Part shown: one piece after another, positions 26,061-34,180 of the stretch | Layout of the letters: the number at the start of each line of letters is the position of its first letter | Position numbering within the stretch: the stretch's first letter is position 1 | Source: Flavobacteriaceae bacterium | GTDB taxonomy: Bacteria; Bacteroidota; Bacteroidia; Flavobacteriales; Flavobacteriaceae | Assembly (NCBI GenBank): GCA_022425945.1 | Contig: JAKMEK010000003.1 | Span: forward strand, 1-34,931 | Direction: 5' to 3' | Length of the DNA: 34,931 nt | Position numbers and translations under genes: made by a program | The notes under the pieces: model-generated | What the model was told of the DNA's origin: nothing | Seen by the model: only the letters and a program-made list of their open reading frames with translations | Databases searched by the model: none

Positions 26061-27368
26061 TTAGACACGTTGAATTTTAGCACCAATTTTTTGGAGACGT
26101 TCAACTATATATTCATAGCCTCGATCGATTTGCTCTATATTATGTATGGTACTAGTGCCGTTAGCAGAAAGGGCAGCAATCAACAAAGATATCCCTGCTC
26201 GAATATCCGGGGAGGTTAATGTGGCTGCTTTTAGCTGAGACTTGAAATCATGACCAATGATGGATGCTCTGTGTGGGTCACATAAAATAATTTTGGCGCC
26301 CATATCAATTAGCTTATCCACAAAGAACAAACGACTTTCGAACATTTTTTGATGAATGAGGACACTCCCTCTTGCTTGGGTAGCCACCACCAAAACAATA
26401 CTCAAAAGGTCGGGGGTAAAACCTGGCCAAGGAGCATCGGATACAGTTAAAATGGAACCGTCTATATAGTTTTGAATTTCATAACCTTCGGTATGGGCAG
26501 GAATATATATATCATCACCTTTTTGTTCAACCCTAAGTCCTAATTTTCGAAAAACAGATGGAATTTGTCCCAAAAACTCCCATTGAACATTTTTAATGGT
26601 CAATTCGCTTTTTGTCATGGCTGCAAGACCGATCCAACTTCCAATTTCAACCATGTCAGGAAGAACGCGATGACTTGTTCCACCCAAAGCATCTACACCT
26701 TCTATGGTTAACAGGTTAGATCCAACACCTTCTATCTTAGCTCCCATACGGATCAACATCGCACACAGTTGTTGCAGATAGGGCTCACATGCGGCATTGT
26801 AAATTGTTGTTTTACCTTTGGCTAATACTGCGGCCATAAGGATGTTTGCTGTGCCGGTAACAGAAGCTTCATCCAATAACATGTCCGTACCGATAAGTGA
26901 TTTCGCTTCAACAGAATAAAAATAATCTTCACGATTGTAATTAAACTCAGCGCCAAGTTTAATGAGTCCTTCAAAGTGTGTATCGAGTCTTCTTCGTCCA
27001 ATTTTATCTCCCCCGGGACGAGGAATACTTCCACGGCCAAAACGTCCTAAAAGCGGCCCGACCAACATAATGGAACCACGTAGTCCTCTTCCATCTATTT
27101 TGTATTGATCAGAATGTAAATAGTCAAGGTTAACTTCATCTGCTTTAAAGCGGTATTTACCAGGCCCTAATTGGGTGACCTTTACACCAAAATTAATGAG
27201 TAATTGAATGAGTTTATTTACATCAATAATGTCTGGAACGTTTTCGATGGTAATCTCCTCTGGAGTAAGTAAAACAGCACATAATATTTGTAATACTTCA
27301 TTTTTTGCTCCTTGTGGGGTTATTTCCCCTTTTAACTGGTGACCACCTTCAATTATAAATGTACCCAT
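26061..27368 (-). CDS. murA: UDP-GlcNAc 1-carboxyvinyltransferase MurA
   Basis: A 435-residue cytoplasmic enzyme that transfers enolpyruvate from PEP to UDP-GlcNAc, the first committed step of peptidoglycan synthesis. It has the two-domain inside-out alpha/beta pattern. Signature residues are AKNEVLQ (Lys22, Asn23) and the active-site loop GRGSIPRPGGDKIGRRRLD. The catalytic/fosfomycin-target Cys115 of E. coli is Asp121 here, as in mycobacterial and chlamydial MurA. A further conserved segment is SDAPWPGFTPDLLSIVLV. It starts 8 bases after the DUF4290 stop and is followed by the CarboxypepD_reg-like gene, so the three probably share a message. An Asp version usually remains active but is insensitive to fosfomycin; that is inference from relatives. 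Confidence 0.94.
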   Translation of the reverse strand: MGTFIIEGGHQLKGEITPQGAKNEVLQILCAVLLTPEEITIENVPDIIDVNKLIQLLINFGVKVTQLGPGKYRFKADEVNLDYLHSDQYKIDGRGLRGSIMLVGPLLGRFGRGSIPRPGGDKIGRRRLDTHFEGLIKLGAEFNYNREDYFYSVEAKSLIGTDMLLDEASVTGTANILMAAVLAKGKTTIYNAACEPYLQQLCAMLIRMGAKIEGVGSNLLTIEGVDALGGTSHRVLPDMVEIGSWIGLAAMTKSELTIKNVQWEFLGQIPSVFRKLGLRVEQKGDDIYIPAHTEGYEIQNYIDGSILTVSDAPWPGFTPDLLSIVLVVATQARGSVLIHQKMFESRLFFVDKLIDMGAKIILCDPHRASIIGHDFKSQLKAATLTSPDIRAGISLLIAALSANGTSTIHNIEQIDRGYEYIVERLQKIGAKIQRV

Positions 27369-27376
27369 AAAAAAGC

Positions 27377-28024
27377 TTAGTATCGTTTACGATTGTTTCT
27401 GTTTTTTCTCGGTTTTGCCGCACCATTACTTTTTGGTCCGTTTCCGTTTTTAGATTTCATCCGCAATAAGTCTTGCGTGGAGGTCAACGGAAGTAATTCT
27501 TCTTTCAGTGTAAGTTTTCCATCAGAAAACTCCTCTAAATGATTAAAAATAACCTGATCGTCTACTGTGTCTTTGTTCCAATTCAAAAAACACTTTTTCA
27601 TGTGATTTGCAATATTGAAAACCAAAGCATCTTTCATTTCTCCCTCTTCCCAACCTAAAGCAACATCAATCATGCTTTTAATATTATTTCCGTAGAAACG
27701 GTATTTAGGGTTATTCTGTGGGTAAGCCAAGGGTTCTGGTCGTTTTTCAAAAACCTCTTTCTGAGGTTGCTCATAGGGTGAATCAACATCCAATTCAAAA
27801 TTGGACATAATGAATAATTGATCCCAAAGTTTGTGTTGAAAATCAGGGACATCACGCAAATGTGGATTTAAATTACCCATTACACCTATAATGGCTTTTG
27901 CCTTTTTGTTACGCTCCTCTCGCTCAGGAGTAGCAAGCATTTGATCGACCATAATGTGCATGTGACGACCATATTCAGGTATGATTAACGGTTTCCTTTC
28001 GGAGTTATATTGGAGTGCTTCCAT
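27377..28024 (-). CDS. DUF4290 protein
   Basis: A 215-residue soluble protein of the DUF4290 family, found mainly in Bacteroidota next to murA. Marks are YNSERKPLIIPEYGRHMHIMV, MLATPEREERNKKAKAII, MGNLNPHLRDVPDFQHKLWDQ and NPKYRFYGNNIKSMID. The last 30 residues are a basic, low-complexity tail (KSNGAAKPRKNRNNRKRY), which may bind RNA, membranes or peptidoglycan precursors; this is only a guess. It lies 8 bases upstream of murA in the same direction, a constant pairing that points to a role related to cell-wall synthesis, but no biochemical function is established. A weak -7 box at 28059-28066 may drive the pair. Confidence 0.9.
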   Translation of the reverse strand: MEALQYNSERKPLIIPEYGRHMHIMVDQMLATPEREERNKKAKAIIGVMGNLNPHLRDVPDFQHKLWDQLFIMSNFELDVDSPYEQPQKEVFEKRPEPLAYPQNNPKYRFYGNNIKSMIDVALGWEEGEMKDALVFNIANHMKKCFLNWNKDTVDDQVIFNHLEEFSDGKLTLKEELLPLTSTQDLLRMKSKNGNGPKSNGAAKPRKNRNNRKRY

Positions 28025-28058
28025 GAAATGGATTGAAAATTATTGTGAGAATATACTG

Positions 28059-28066
28059 TAAATGTA
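28059..28066 (-). promoter_or_regulatory. Candidate -7 box of DUF4290-murA
   Basis: On the minus strand TACATTTA is one mismatch from TAnnTTTG, 34 bases before the DUF4290 ATG. No clear -33 was found at the right distance. Confidence 0.3.
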
Positions 28067-28090
28067 CTCTTTTTAACAAAGAACTAAAAA

Positions 28091-28381
28091 CTACAGTGTA
28101 ATTACTCCTTTGATGGTTTTTACTTTTTTATAAATCGTAATTATATCAGCTGGGCTTTCCATAGTAACAAGAACAGATAAGCTGACGAAGGTATTCTTTG
28201 AAGACTTTTTACGGCTATAGGTAGCGTCTGTAGACAAGAACAGGTCAGTCAAAATCTTTTCCTCTACTTCGCCTATGCGCAAAATGAATTTGAATAAATA
28301 TTTCCCCGGCCACTCCTGAGAAATCTTTAGTTGTTCGTGAAATCGTGAATAAAATTCTTCGGGATTTTCTTTTGGGAGCAT
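28091..28381 (-). CDS. DUF493 (YbeD-like) protein
   Basis: A 96-residue cytosolic protein of the DUF493/YbeD family, a small ferredoxin-like alpha-beta fold similar to ACT-type regulatory domains. Visible segments are WPGKYLFKFILRIGEVEE and SRKKSSKNTFVSLSVLVTMESP, followed by IITIYKKVKTIKGVITL, giving the expected beta-alpha-beta-beta-alpha-beta order. The start is an ATG at 28381 with a good -7 box 20 bases upstream (28401-28408). It is divergent from the ATPase gene and upstream of DUF4290 on the same strand with a 66-base gap. YbeD proteins are uncharacterised except for suggested links to lipoate metabolism in E. coli; no lip genes are present here. Confidence 0.85.
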   Translation of the reverse strand: MLPKENPEEFYSRFHEQLKISQEWPGKYLFKFILRIGEVEEKILTDLFLSTDATYSRKKSSKNTFVSLSVLVTMESPADIITIYKKVKTIKGVITL

Positions 28382-28412
28382 TTGCTATGCTATTTTTACA
28401 CAAATATAGTTG
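28381..28412 (+). promoter_or_regulatory. Candidate promoter of the ATPase-recQ-fmt run
   Basis: TTTG (28381-28384), a 20-base spacer and TATAGTTG (28405-28412, one mismatch) form a plausible -33/-7 promoter. It overlaps the opposing DUF493 promoter and favours translation of the ATPase from 28430. Confidence 0.45.
28401..28408 (-). promoter_or_regulatory. -7 box (TATATTTG) of DUF493
   Basis: On the minus strand TATATTTG matches TAnnTTTG exactly, with ATTG 18 bases upstream as a -33. It shares bases with the divergent promoter of the ATPase gene, so the two may compete. Confidence 0.5.
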
Positions 28413-28429
28413 AAAAGGAACAGTATCAA

Positions 28430-28981
28430 TTGAAAGTTAAAAAGAAAATTGTCATCTCTGGTGGTCCTGGAAGCGGTAAAACCACCCTCATTAATTTATT
28501 CAAAAAACGTGGATTCCATTGTTTTGATGAAATTTCGCGGAGTTTTATCGAGGAAGGAAAAAAACAAGGGATACACAATGTATTTAATAGCACACCCCTA
28601 GACTTTAGCCGTTTTCTGTGGGAGGGTAGAAAGGCCGATTATATGGCAGCGAACCAAATTGAATTTGGCTCAAATGATCTCCCTTGGGTATTTTATGACC
28701 GAGGTTTACCCGATGTTACTGCCTATCTAAATCAACAAGGAGTTGAAACAAAAGAGTGGGAAAATGAATTGAAACAACACAAATATGATCTCGTCTTTTT
28801 GATTGCGCCAGAAGAGAGTATCTATACAACAGATGGGGAGCGCATGGAAAATTTTGAGCAAGCAAAAGCCCTCCATCAAAGTTTAAAGAATACCTACCTT
28901 GGTTTAGGCAAAATTATTGAAGTACCTTTCCTTACTCCAAATCAACGCCTAAACTTTATCTTGACCCATTGCCATGACTAA
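28430..28981 (+). CDS. AAA-type ATPase / NTPase
   Basis: A 183-residue P-loop protein of the AAA_28 type. The Walker A motif is GGPGSGKTT, near the N-terminus. A possible Walker B or lid region is LVFLIAPEE, and a conserved DRGLPDVTAY sits between them, which resembles nucleoside kinase-like NTPases. The frame opens upstream to a TTG at 28382, but that start would be ahead of a likely promoter (28381-28412); the TTG at 28430 gives a product starting a few residues before the P-loop. I take the latter, with moderate certainty. The last 8 bases overlap the recQ start. The substrate is unknown. Neighbouring recQ and fmt suggest cotranscription rather than shared function. Confidence 0.8.
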   Translation: MKVKKKIVISGGPGSGKTTLINLFKKRGFHCFDEISRSFIEEGKKQGIHNVFNSTPLDFSRFLWEGRKADYMAANQIEFGSNDLPWVFYDRGLPDVTAYLNQQGVETKEWENELKQHKYDLVFLIAPEESIYTTDGERMENFEQAKALHQSLKNTYLGLGKIIEVPFLTPNQRLNFILTHCHD

Positions 28982-30866
28982 ACTGAACGAGCTTTTATTC
29001 AACCATTGGAAAACAAGGGAATTTCGACCCAAACAACTCGAAATTTGTTCTTCCATTTTGGCAAAACAAGACACCCTTGCACTCTTACCCACCGGTGGAG
29101 GAAAGTCGCTCTGCTACCAATTGCCTTCTCTCCTATTTGAAGGATCAACCTTGGTCATTTCTCCCCTTATTGCTTTAATGCAAGATCAAGTGGCACAAGC
29201 CAATGCTAAAGGAATAAAGAGTATGGCATTCAATGCAACTCAGTCCATAGATAAACAACTAGACAATGCAGCCTTTGGCAAATATAAACTTCTCTATTGT
29301 TCTCCAGAAAAAGTTCAAAACCCTCTGTTTTTGGCTCGATTAACCCAACTCAACATTTGCTGTATCGCTGTTGATGAAGCCCATTGTATTTCACAATGGG
29401 GAAATGATTTCCGACCAGCTTTTCGCAAAATTAAAACCCTACGCAAACAAATACCTGAAATCCCCATCATTGCCCTCACAGCATCGGCAACTTCGGCTGT
29501 TTTAAAAGACATCAAAACACAACTCGAATTAAAGGCCCCTAAGGTATTTAGAACATCATTTGCGCGAAAGAACATTGCACTTAAAGTAGAAAATTCAGAA
29601 GATAAATATGGAGAAATTCTACGTACTTTGAACCTAACTCCAACGCCAACTATCATTTACTGCAGCAGTCGAAGGGAAACAGAACAAATCAATCAACTAC
29701 TCAACTCAAACGGAATCAATGCAACCTACTTCCATGGAGGACTTAATTCGAATCAGAAGCAAGATAAGCTGCTGGCGTGGCAGAGCGAGCGCGTTCAAGT
29801 AATGGCAGCAACAAATGCTTTTGGCATGGGTATAGACAAGGGAAATGTAGGATTAATCATTCACCTGACTCCTCCCGCAAGCCTTGAGCATTATTACCAA
29901 GAGATTGGGCGAGCAGGAAGAAATGGCGAAAAAGCAAAGGCGATTGTTTTCTTTGGTGCTGGGGACGAACAACGCTTAACACAACAATACCTTGGACAAC
30001 TACCAACGGTTGAATTCATACAAAAATGTTATAAGTCGCTTTGCAACTTTCTAGAAATTGGCCATGGAGAAGGATTAGCCCAAGAATGGCGGCTTTCGTT
30101 TCAAGATTTTTGTCATACATATAAACTCGCCCCTAAAAAGGTTGATGCCTGTTTAAGTTTGCTCGATCAGGGCAGTATTTTTCATCGGATTAACACCAAC
30201 AAACAAAACGCTAGCTGCCGCATTATTTGCTCTCCAACCCAATTCAAATTGGAATTGGAAAAAGCTCCGCGTTCACATTCTATAGTCTTACAACTGATCG
30301 GGAGAGTCTACGCAGGAATATTTGAACACGAAGTCAATCTTGACTTAGATCTTATTGCACGGAAAAGCAAGCTTCCGTTTGGAACACTGATTGACGTTTT
30401 GGAACACTATAAACAACAAGAACTACTTGTATTCAATTACGCAACAACTGACATTCACCTCATAGGGATTACGGCTAGAGATGATAAGCGAACCTTGAGA
30501 GAGCTGTTGCGAAACACCCAATTAATCCACAATGCAAAAAAAGAAAAATTAGCGCGTATGCTCGCATTTGTGAGGGCAGAAAACCTTTGCAAACAAAAAG
30601 ATCTACTAACTTACTTTGGAGAAGAGATAACGGAATCCTGTGGCCAATGCAGTGCAAAAGAATGCCGCTCGATCAAAGGAAGTATACCTCTTGAATCAAT
30701 TACTGCGCAAATAATGGATAATATCGAACGGAAGCCACTTGCAACTCATGAGCTTAAATTATCTTTGCCACATCTTTCTGTCGAAGAATTAGCAGAGGGA
30801 TTGGAATGGCTTCTGAAGCAAAAAAAAATCAAAAGAAACGCATTCGCGCAAATCACTAAAGTATGA
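28974..30866 (+). CDS. recQ: RecQ-family DNA helicase
   Basis: A 630-residue ATP-dependent 3'-5' DNA helicase for recombination and replication-fork repair. The helicase core has LLPTGGGKSLCYQ (motif I, residues 38-50), DEAHCISQWGNDFRP (DEAH at 134-137, aromatic loop), TASAT and NAFGMGIDK. Motif VI is QEIGRAGRNG. A winged-helix-like region follows, and a four-Cys zinc-binding site lies near the C-terminus (Cys539, Cys556, Cys559, Cys564), rather than directly after the core as in E. coli RecQ. In the aromatic loop Asn144 stands where many RecQ proteins have His. HRDC is absent. The gene overlaps the ATPase gene by 8 bases and fmt by 4, so they are one operon. Confidence 0.92.
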   Translation: MTKLNELLFNHWKTREFRPKQLEICSSILAKQDTLALLPTGGGKSLCYQLPSLLFEGSTLVISPLIALMQDQVAQANAKGIKSMAFNATQSIDKQLDNAAFGKYKLLYCSPEKVQNPLFLARLTQLNICCIAVDEAHCISQWGNDFRPAFRKIKTLRKQIPEIPIIALTASATSAVLKDIKTQLELKAPKVFRTSFARKNIALKVENSEDKYGEILRTLNLTPTPTIIYCSSRRETEQINQLLNSNGINATYFHGGLNSNQKQDKLLAWQSERVQVMAATNAFGMGIDKGNVGLIIHLTPPASLEHYYQEIGRAGRNGEKAKAIVFFGAGDEQRLTQQYLGQLPTVEFIQKCYKSLCNFLEIGHGEGLAQEWRLSFQDFCHTYKLAPKKVDACLSLLDQGSIFHRINTNKQNASCRIICSPTQFKLELEKAPRSHSIVLQLIGRVYAGIFEHEVNLDLDLIARKSKLPFGTLIDVLEHYKQQELLVFNYATTDIHLIGITARDDKRTLRELLRNTQLIHNAKKEKLARMLAFVRAENLCKQKDLLTYFGEEITESCGQCSAKECRSIKGSIPLESITAQIMDNIERKPLATHELKLSLPHLSVEELAEGLEWLLKQKKIKRNAFAQITKV

Positions 30867-31804
30867 GTTTAAAAATTGTTTTCTTGGGCACCCCAGATTT
30901 TGCCGTATCGGTTTTGGCTACTGTAAATGCATCCAAGCATGAGGTTGTTGGTGTAGTTACGAACATAGACAAACCAGCTGGTCGAGGAAAACGCATACAT
31001 GAATCTGCTGTAAAAAAATATGCCCTTGAAAATAAACTATCGCTTTTGCAGCCAGAGAAACTGAAAGGGGATGATTTTATACAATCACTCAAAGCGCTCA
31101 AAGCGGATGTGTTTATTGTTGTTGCTTTCCGCATGTTACCCAAAGAGGTGTGGTCTATTCCGCCCAAAGGAACATTCAATCTTCACGCTTCTCTCCTCCC
31201 CAATTATCGAGGTGCGGCGCCTATTAACTGGGCAGTGATCAATCAGGAAACGAAAACGGGTTTAACCACCTTCATGATCGATGAGAAAATTGACACTGGA
31301 AACCTTCTGTTACAGACCACTGTTTCCATTGACCAGAGAGAAACAGCCGGAAGTTTACACGATTCTTTGGCCACTCTAGGTGGAGATCTTGTGGTGCAAA
31401 CCCTAGATAAAATAGCACACGGAATTACACCCACTCCGCAAAAAACGAATGGATCTGAAAAAGAGGCACCTAAACTGAATAAATTAAATACCCGAATCAA
31501 CTGGTCCAATAGCTTAGACGAAATTGATGCGCTGATCAGAGGACTCTCACCTTATCCTGTAGCATGGACTGAATTCGTACAAGAAGAAAAAATTCTTCCA
31601 ATGAAAATTTATGCAAGTGAGATTGAATTGACTCAACACAATTTTTCCTTGAATCAATTAGTCGTGGAAGGAAAACAACTTAAAGTCGCACATACAAAGG
31701 GATTCCTGTGCATTAAAGAGGTGCAACTTCCCAACAAAAAGCGAATGTTGGCCACAGATTTGCTCAATGGTTTCCAGTTTTCGGCTGATGCTGTGGTGAA
31801 ATAA
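30863..31804 (+). CDS. fmt: Methionyl-tRNA formyltransferase
   Basis: A 313-residue enzyme that formylates the methionine on initiator tRNA using 10-formyltetrahydrofolate. The N-terminal Rossmann domain starts KIVFLGTPDFAV. The catalytic signature FNLHASLLPNYRGAAPINWA holds Asn106 and His108, and Asp144 lies in MIDEKIDTG. A C-terminal OB-like domain follows (INWSNSLDEIDALIRGLSPYPVAWT). The substrate loop DKPAGRGKR (36-44) is also present. The ATG overlaps recQ by 4 bases. No def (peptide deformylase) gene is next to it, unlike in many bacteria. A promoter for hup lies in the 126-base gap downstream, so fmt ends the ATPase-recQ-fmt message. Confidence 0.95.
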   Translation: MSLKIVFLGTPDFAVSVLATVNASKHEVVGVVTNIDKPAGRGKRIHESAVKKYALENKLSLLQPEKLKGDDFIQSLKALKADVFIVVAFRMLPKEVWSIPPKGTFNLHASLLPNYRGAAPINWAVINQETKTGLTTFMIDEKIDTGNLLLQTTVSIDQRETAGSLHDSLATLGGDLVVQTLDKIAHGITPTPQKTNGSEKEAPKLNKLNTRINWSNSLDEIDALIRGLSPYPVAWTEFVQEEKILPMKIYASEIELTQHNFSLNQLVVEGKQLKVAHTKGFLCIKEVQLPNKKRMLATDLLNGFQFSADAVVK

Positions 31805-31867
31805 AGCTATTTTATAAACAATCCGTCGGATTTATTAACAATAAACGGGATTTCTGGCTGAAATCCT

Positions 31868-31896
31868 TTTGTCTTCGGGCAAAGCGTATATATTTG
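31868..31896 (+). promoter_or_regulatory. Promoter of the HU gene
   Basis: TTTG (31868-31871), a 17-base spacer and TATATTTG (31889-31896) match the Bacteroidota consensus, although the spacer is two bases short of the usual 19. The -7 ends 34 bases before the HU ATG. Confidence 0.65.
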
Positions 31897-31930
31897 TGAT
31901 AGTCTAAAAGTTAATTTAAAAAACAATATT

Positions 31931-32203
31931 ATGAACAAAACAGAATTAATTGATGCAATGGCTGCTGACTCAGGTATTTCAAAAGCTGCTGCAAAAAAAG
32001 CATTAGAGTCTTTTTTAGGAAATGTAGGAAAATCACTTAAAGGTGGTGGACGTGTTTCTTTAGTAGGATTTGGTTCTTGGTCAGTTTCTAACAGATCTGC
32101 ACGTGATGGAAGAAACCCACGTACAGGAGAAACAATCAAAATTGCTGCTAAAAATGTTGTAAAATTCAAAGCTGGAGCTGAATTATCTAGTTCAGTAAAC
32201 TAA
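31931..32203 (+). CDS. HU-family DNA-binding protein
   Basis: A 90-residue nucleoid protein of the HU/IHF fold. It starts MNKTELIDAMAADSGISKAAA and keeps LVGFGSWSV, RNPRTGETI (the DNA-intercalating Pro loop) and VKFKAGAEL. These match HU closely over the full length, with no extra domain. It binds DNA non-specifically, bends it and compacts the chromosome. The gene is monocistronic: a promoter precedes it (31868-31896), and a strong hairpin terminator follows 18 bases after the stop. Codons are strongly biased (many GCT, AAA, GGT), as expected of a highly expressed gene. HU or a specific paralogue cannot be told apart from this sequence. Confidence 0.95.
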   Translation: MNKTELIDAMAADSGISKAAAKKALESFLGNVGKSLKGGGRVSLVGFGSWSVSNRSARDGRNPRTGETIKIAAKNVVKFKAGAELSSSVN

Positions 32204-32221
32204 GTTTTTGATCACACAGAT

Positions 32222-32249
32222 AAAAATCTCCTTCGGGAGATTTTTTTTT
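32222..32249 (+). terminator. Strong rho-independent terminator after HU
   Basis: AAAAATCTCC - TTCG - GGAGATTTTT: a ten-base-pair stem with a UUCG tetraloop and a run of nine T. It lies 18 bases after the HU stop. The flanking A run would also let it act on the minus strand. Confidence 0.92.
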
Positions 32250-32252
32250 GCC

Positions 32253-32260
32253 TAATTTTA
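32253..32260 (+). promoter_or_regulatory. Candidate -7 box just before YqgE
   Basis: TAATTTTA is one mismatch from TAnnTTTG and ends only four bases before the YqgE ATG at 32265, so the transcript may be leaderless or nearly so. The terminator directly upstream fills the -33 region. Confidence 0.35.
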
Positions 32261-32264
32261 GGGC

Positions 32265-32822
32265 ATGAACAAACAATTGCACAAAGGCGACTTACTGATT
32301 GCAGAGCCCTCCATCATTGGAGATGCTTCCTTTCATCGTGCGGTTGTACTCATTACAGCCATTCATGATCATGCACCTATGGGTTTTGTTCTCAACAAAC
32401 CCTTTGATTTTAGCTTAGCAGAGGTCGTCCCAGAAGTCAGCAAACCAATTCCCCTTTATTGTGGTGGCCCCGTAGATCCAGATAACTTATTCTTCATTCA
32501 CAGCATACCCCACCATATCGATGGTAGCATTTCAATCAGCCCTACACTGTTTTTTGGGGGGAACATTGATCAAGCTATTGTTGGTATTGAAAAAGGGATT
32601 TTAGATAGTTCAAATAGCCGCTTTTTCCTTGGGTATAGTGGGTGGTCAAAAGGACAGTTAGAGCAAGAAATAGCTTCTAAAAGCTGGTTCACCTCTGCCA
32701 ACACCTTTGAAGAAAAGATTGTTTCACACCCGGCAATGTCCCTGTGGAAAAATCTACTCCTATCCAAAGGAGGAGAATATCGTTTATGGGCGAACGCACC
32801 CAATAATCCTGCGCACAACTAA
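32265..32822 (+). CDS. YqgE/AlgH family protein
   Basis: A 185-residue protein of the YqgE/AlgH (DUF179) family, widespread and structurally known but of uncertain function. It starts with KGDLLIAEPSIIGDASFHRAVVLI, keeps GFVLNKPFD and YCGGPVDPDNLFFIHS, and ends with FFLGYSGWSKGQLEQEI, all family marks. It follows the HU terminator with almost no room for a leader. Its stop abuts that of the opposing aminotransferase gene (32822/32823). In Bacteroidota this gene commonly neighbours the aminotransferase IV and START-like genes, but on the opposite strand as here, so shared function is only suggestive. Confidence 0.93.
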   Translation: MNKQLHKGDLLIAEPSIIGDASFHRAVVLITAIHDHAPMGFVLNKPFDFSLAEVVPEVSKPIPLYCGGPVDPDNLFFIHSIPHHIDGSISISPTLFFGGNIDQAIVGIEKGILDSSNSRFFLGYSGWSKGQLEQEIASKSWFTSANTFEEKIVSHPAMSLWKNLLLSKGGEYRLWANAPNNPAHN

Positions 32823-33659
32823 CTAGGCTAATTTATTGAGCAGAAGCGAAAAAATCTGTTGTGCTTTTTCGCTTTTAAATTTCTTTTTCCTGTACTGACC
32901 AACACTCTTGATTCCTTCAACTCCTTCAAGAACAAACAACTCATCCGCTTTTTGAATAGCAAAGGGTGAAATATCTTCCTCTACTAGTTCAAAGGTTTCA
33001 TTTTCGGACAATAAGGCTGTAAGTAGATTACGGTAAACGGTTTTTCGACAACCCGCAGAAATATGCGGCGTGGAGATGGTATTTCCCTTCACTAAAAAAA
33101 GCGTCCCCCTAAGTGACTCGACCAATTGTTTATCTTCATTTAGGATGATTCCATCAGAGAGGCGATTCTCGTGTACATATACCCAAGCCATATTTCTCCA
33201 TTGAGCGTGAACGCTCTCTAAGGAAGAATACAATCCTTTAGAGAGATAATGGTCTTTATAAAGGTCAATGGGATAGACATCGTGTTTAAATGAAAAACTT
33301 CCGCTACCTTTTTCTGCCGTTATGGAAAATAAGCTCGGCGGAATAGGCAGATTTGCAGTTGGTTTTGCTGCAGCGACAACATGCATTTTCACCAAGCCGT
33401 TAAAGGTTTCAGTATCTTTTGTTACACAGTAATCAAGCAATTGGCTTTCTAGATAAGGAAGAGTAAATGTCAAGGGAATATCCATACGTAAAATACGCAT
33501 CGAGGCCATTAGTCGAAGGTAATGCTCCTCCCAAAAAAGTAAGCTTCCATTACTAACACGAATGGTTTCAGTAAGAACAGTTTGTTCCATAAAAGCCGAA
33601 AGAATTGAGGCTGGAACATCTTGGTAGGAAGCGTAATGCTTCGCTTGAAATGAATACAT
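32823..33659 (-). CDS. Class IV aminotransferase
   Basis: A 278-residue pyridoxal-phosphate enzyme of fold type IV, the class that includes branched-chain aminotransferase and aminodeoxychorismate lyase (PabC). The N-terminal domain begins SFQAKHYASYQD and carries ETIRVSNGSLLFWEEHYLRL, a pattern shared with this class. The likely Schiff-base Lys is in HYLSKGLYSSLE, followed by GIILNEDKQLVESLRGTLFLV and ISTPHISAGCRKTVYR, the cofactor-phosphate region. The exact Lys is inferred from spacing. PabC or a related role is possible; the substrate is unclear. It begins 4 bases after the START-like stop, so the pair is cotranscribed. Confidence 0.85.
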   Translation of the reverse strand: MYSFQAKHYASYQDVPASILSAFMEQTVLTETIRVSNGSLLFWEEHYLRLMASMRILRMDIPLTFTLPYLESQLLDYCVTKDTETFNGLVKMHVVAAAKPTANLPIPPSLFSITAEKGSGSFSFKHDVYPIDLYKDHYLSKGLYSSLESVHAQWRNMAWVYVHENRLSDGIILNEDKQLVESLRGTLFLVKGNTISTPHISAGCRKTVYRNLLTALLSENETFELVEEDISPFAIQKADELFVLEGVEGIKSVGQYRKKKFKSEKAQQIFSLLLNKLA

Positions 33660-33663
33660 AGGA

Positions 33664-34056
33664 CTAGGCTGCTCCGAGGACTTGCTTTAAACTATCAACA
33701 AGGTTTTCCCAAAGCATTTTGGCTTCTTCCAATTCATCTTCGTCAGAAAAATCTGAAATAACCAATGAAACATCTTTGGTGATTTCATCCACTTGAATAT
33801 GGAATTCAAAAAAATAATCGTCTTGATCTTCTTCCTCGGTTATCCAACGGTAACGGACCTTCTCATTTGTTTTTTTCTTGATGAGTTTGGCGTATTCTTC
33901 TGTATCATCCCATATAAAAGTAAAATCCTCACCCCTTGAATTTACATTGTCTGCAAACCATTCTGACAAACCAGATGGTGTAGACAAATATTGGTAAAGA
34001 AGCTGTGGAGAGGCTTGAAAATTGATTTCTAGCGTAAAGGGAACTTTAGCTGACAT
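33664..34056 (-). CDS. START-like domain protein (AHSA1-like)
   Basis: A 130-residue cytosolic protein with the helix-grip fold. The start MSAKVPFTLEINFQASPQLLYQYLSTPSGLSEWFADNV gives the strand-helix pattern of AHSA1/START-like domains; the middle is a run of beta strands (DFTFIWDDTEEYAKLI, KVRYRW) and the end a long helix (AKMLWENLVDSLKQVL). I chose the ATG at 34056 because the longer frame adds 15 residues without a domain role. It is very acidic in the centre. The family is conserved in Bacteroidota beside class IV aminotransferase and YqgE; ligand and function are unknown. Confidence 0.85.
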   Translation of the reverse strand: MSAKVPFTLEINFQASPQLLYQYLSTPSGLSEWFADNVNSRGEDFTFIWDDTEEYAKLIKKKTNEKVRYRWITEEEDQDDYFFEFHIQVDEITKDVSLVISDFSDEDELEEAKMLWENLVDSLKQVLGAA

Positions 34057-34159
34057 AGTAGTTTTTGTTAAGTTGCCAATATATAGAAAAAAAGGAAACA
34101 ACCTAAAACAAATTCACTTTTTTTAGGGCATATTTAATCACGTTTCTAAGCATTTTTTT

Positions 34160-34167
34160 TATATTTG
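34160..34167 (+). promoter_or_regulatory. -7 box (TATATTTG) of the tRNA gene
   Basis: TATATTTG is an exact TAnnTTTG match ending 13 bases before the mature 5' end of the tRNA. The -33 region is weak. Confidence 0.55.
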
Positions 34168-34180
34168 CAACCGTTGAAAT

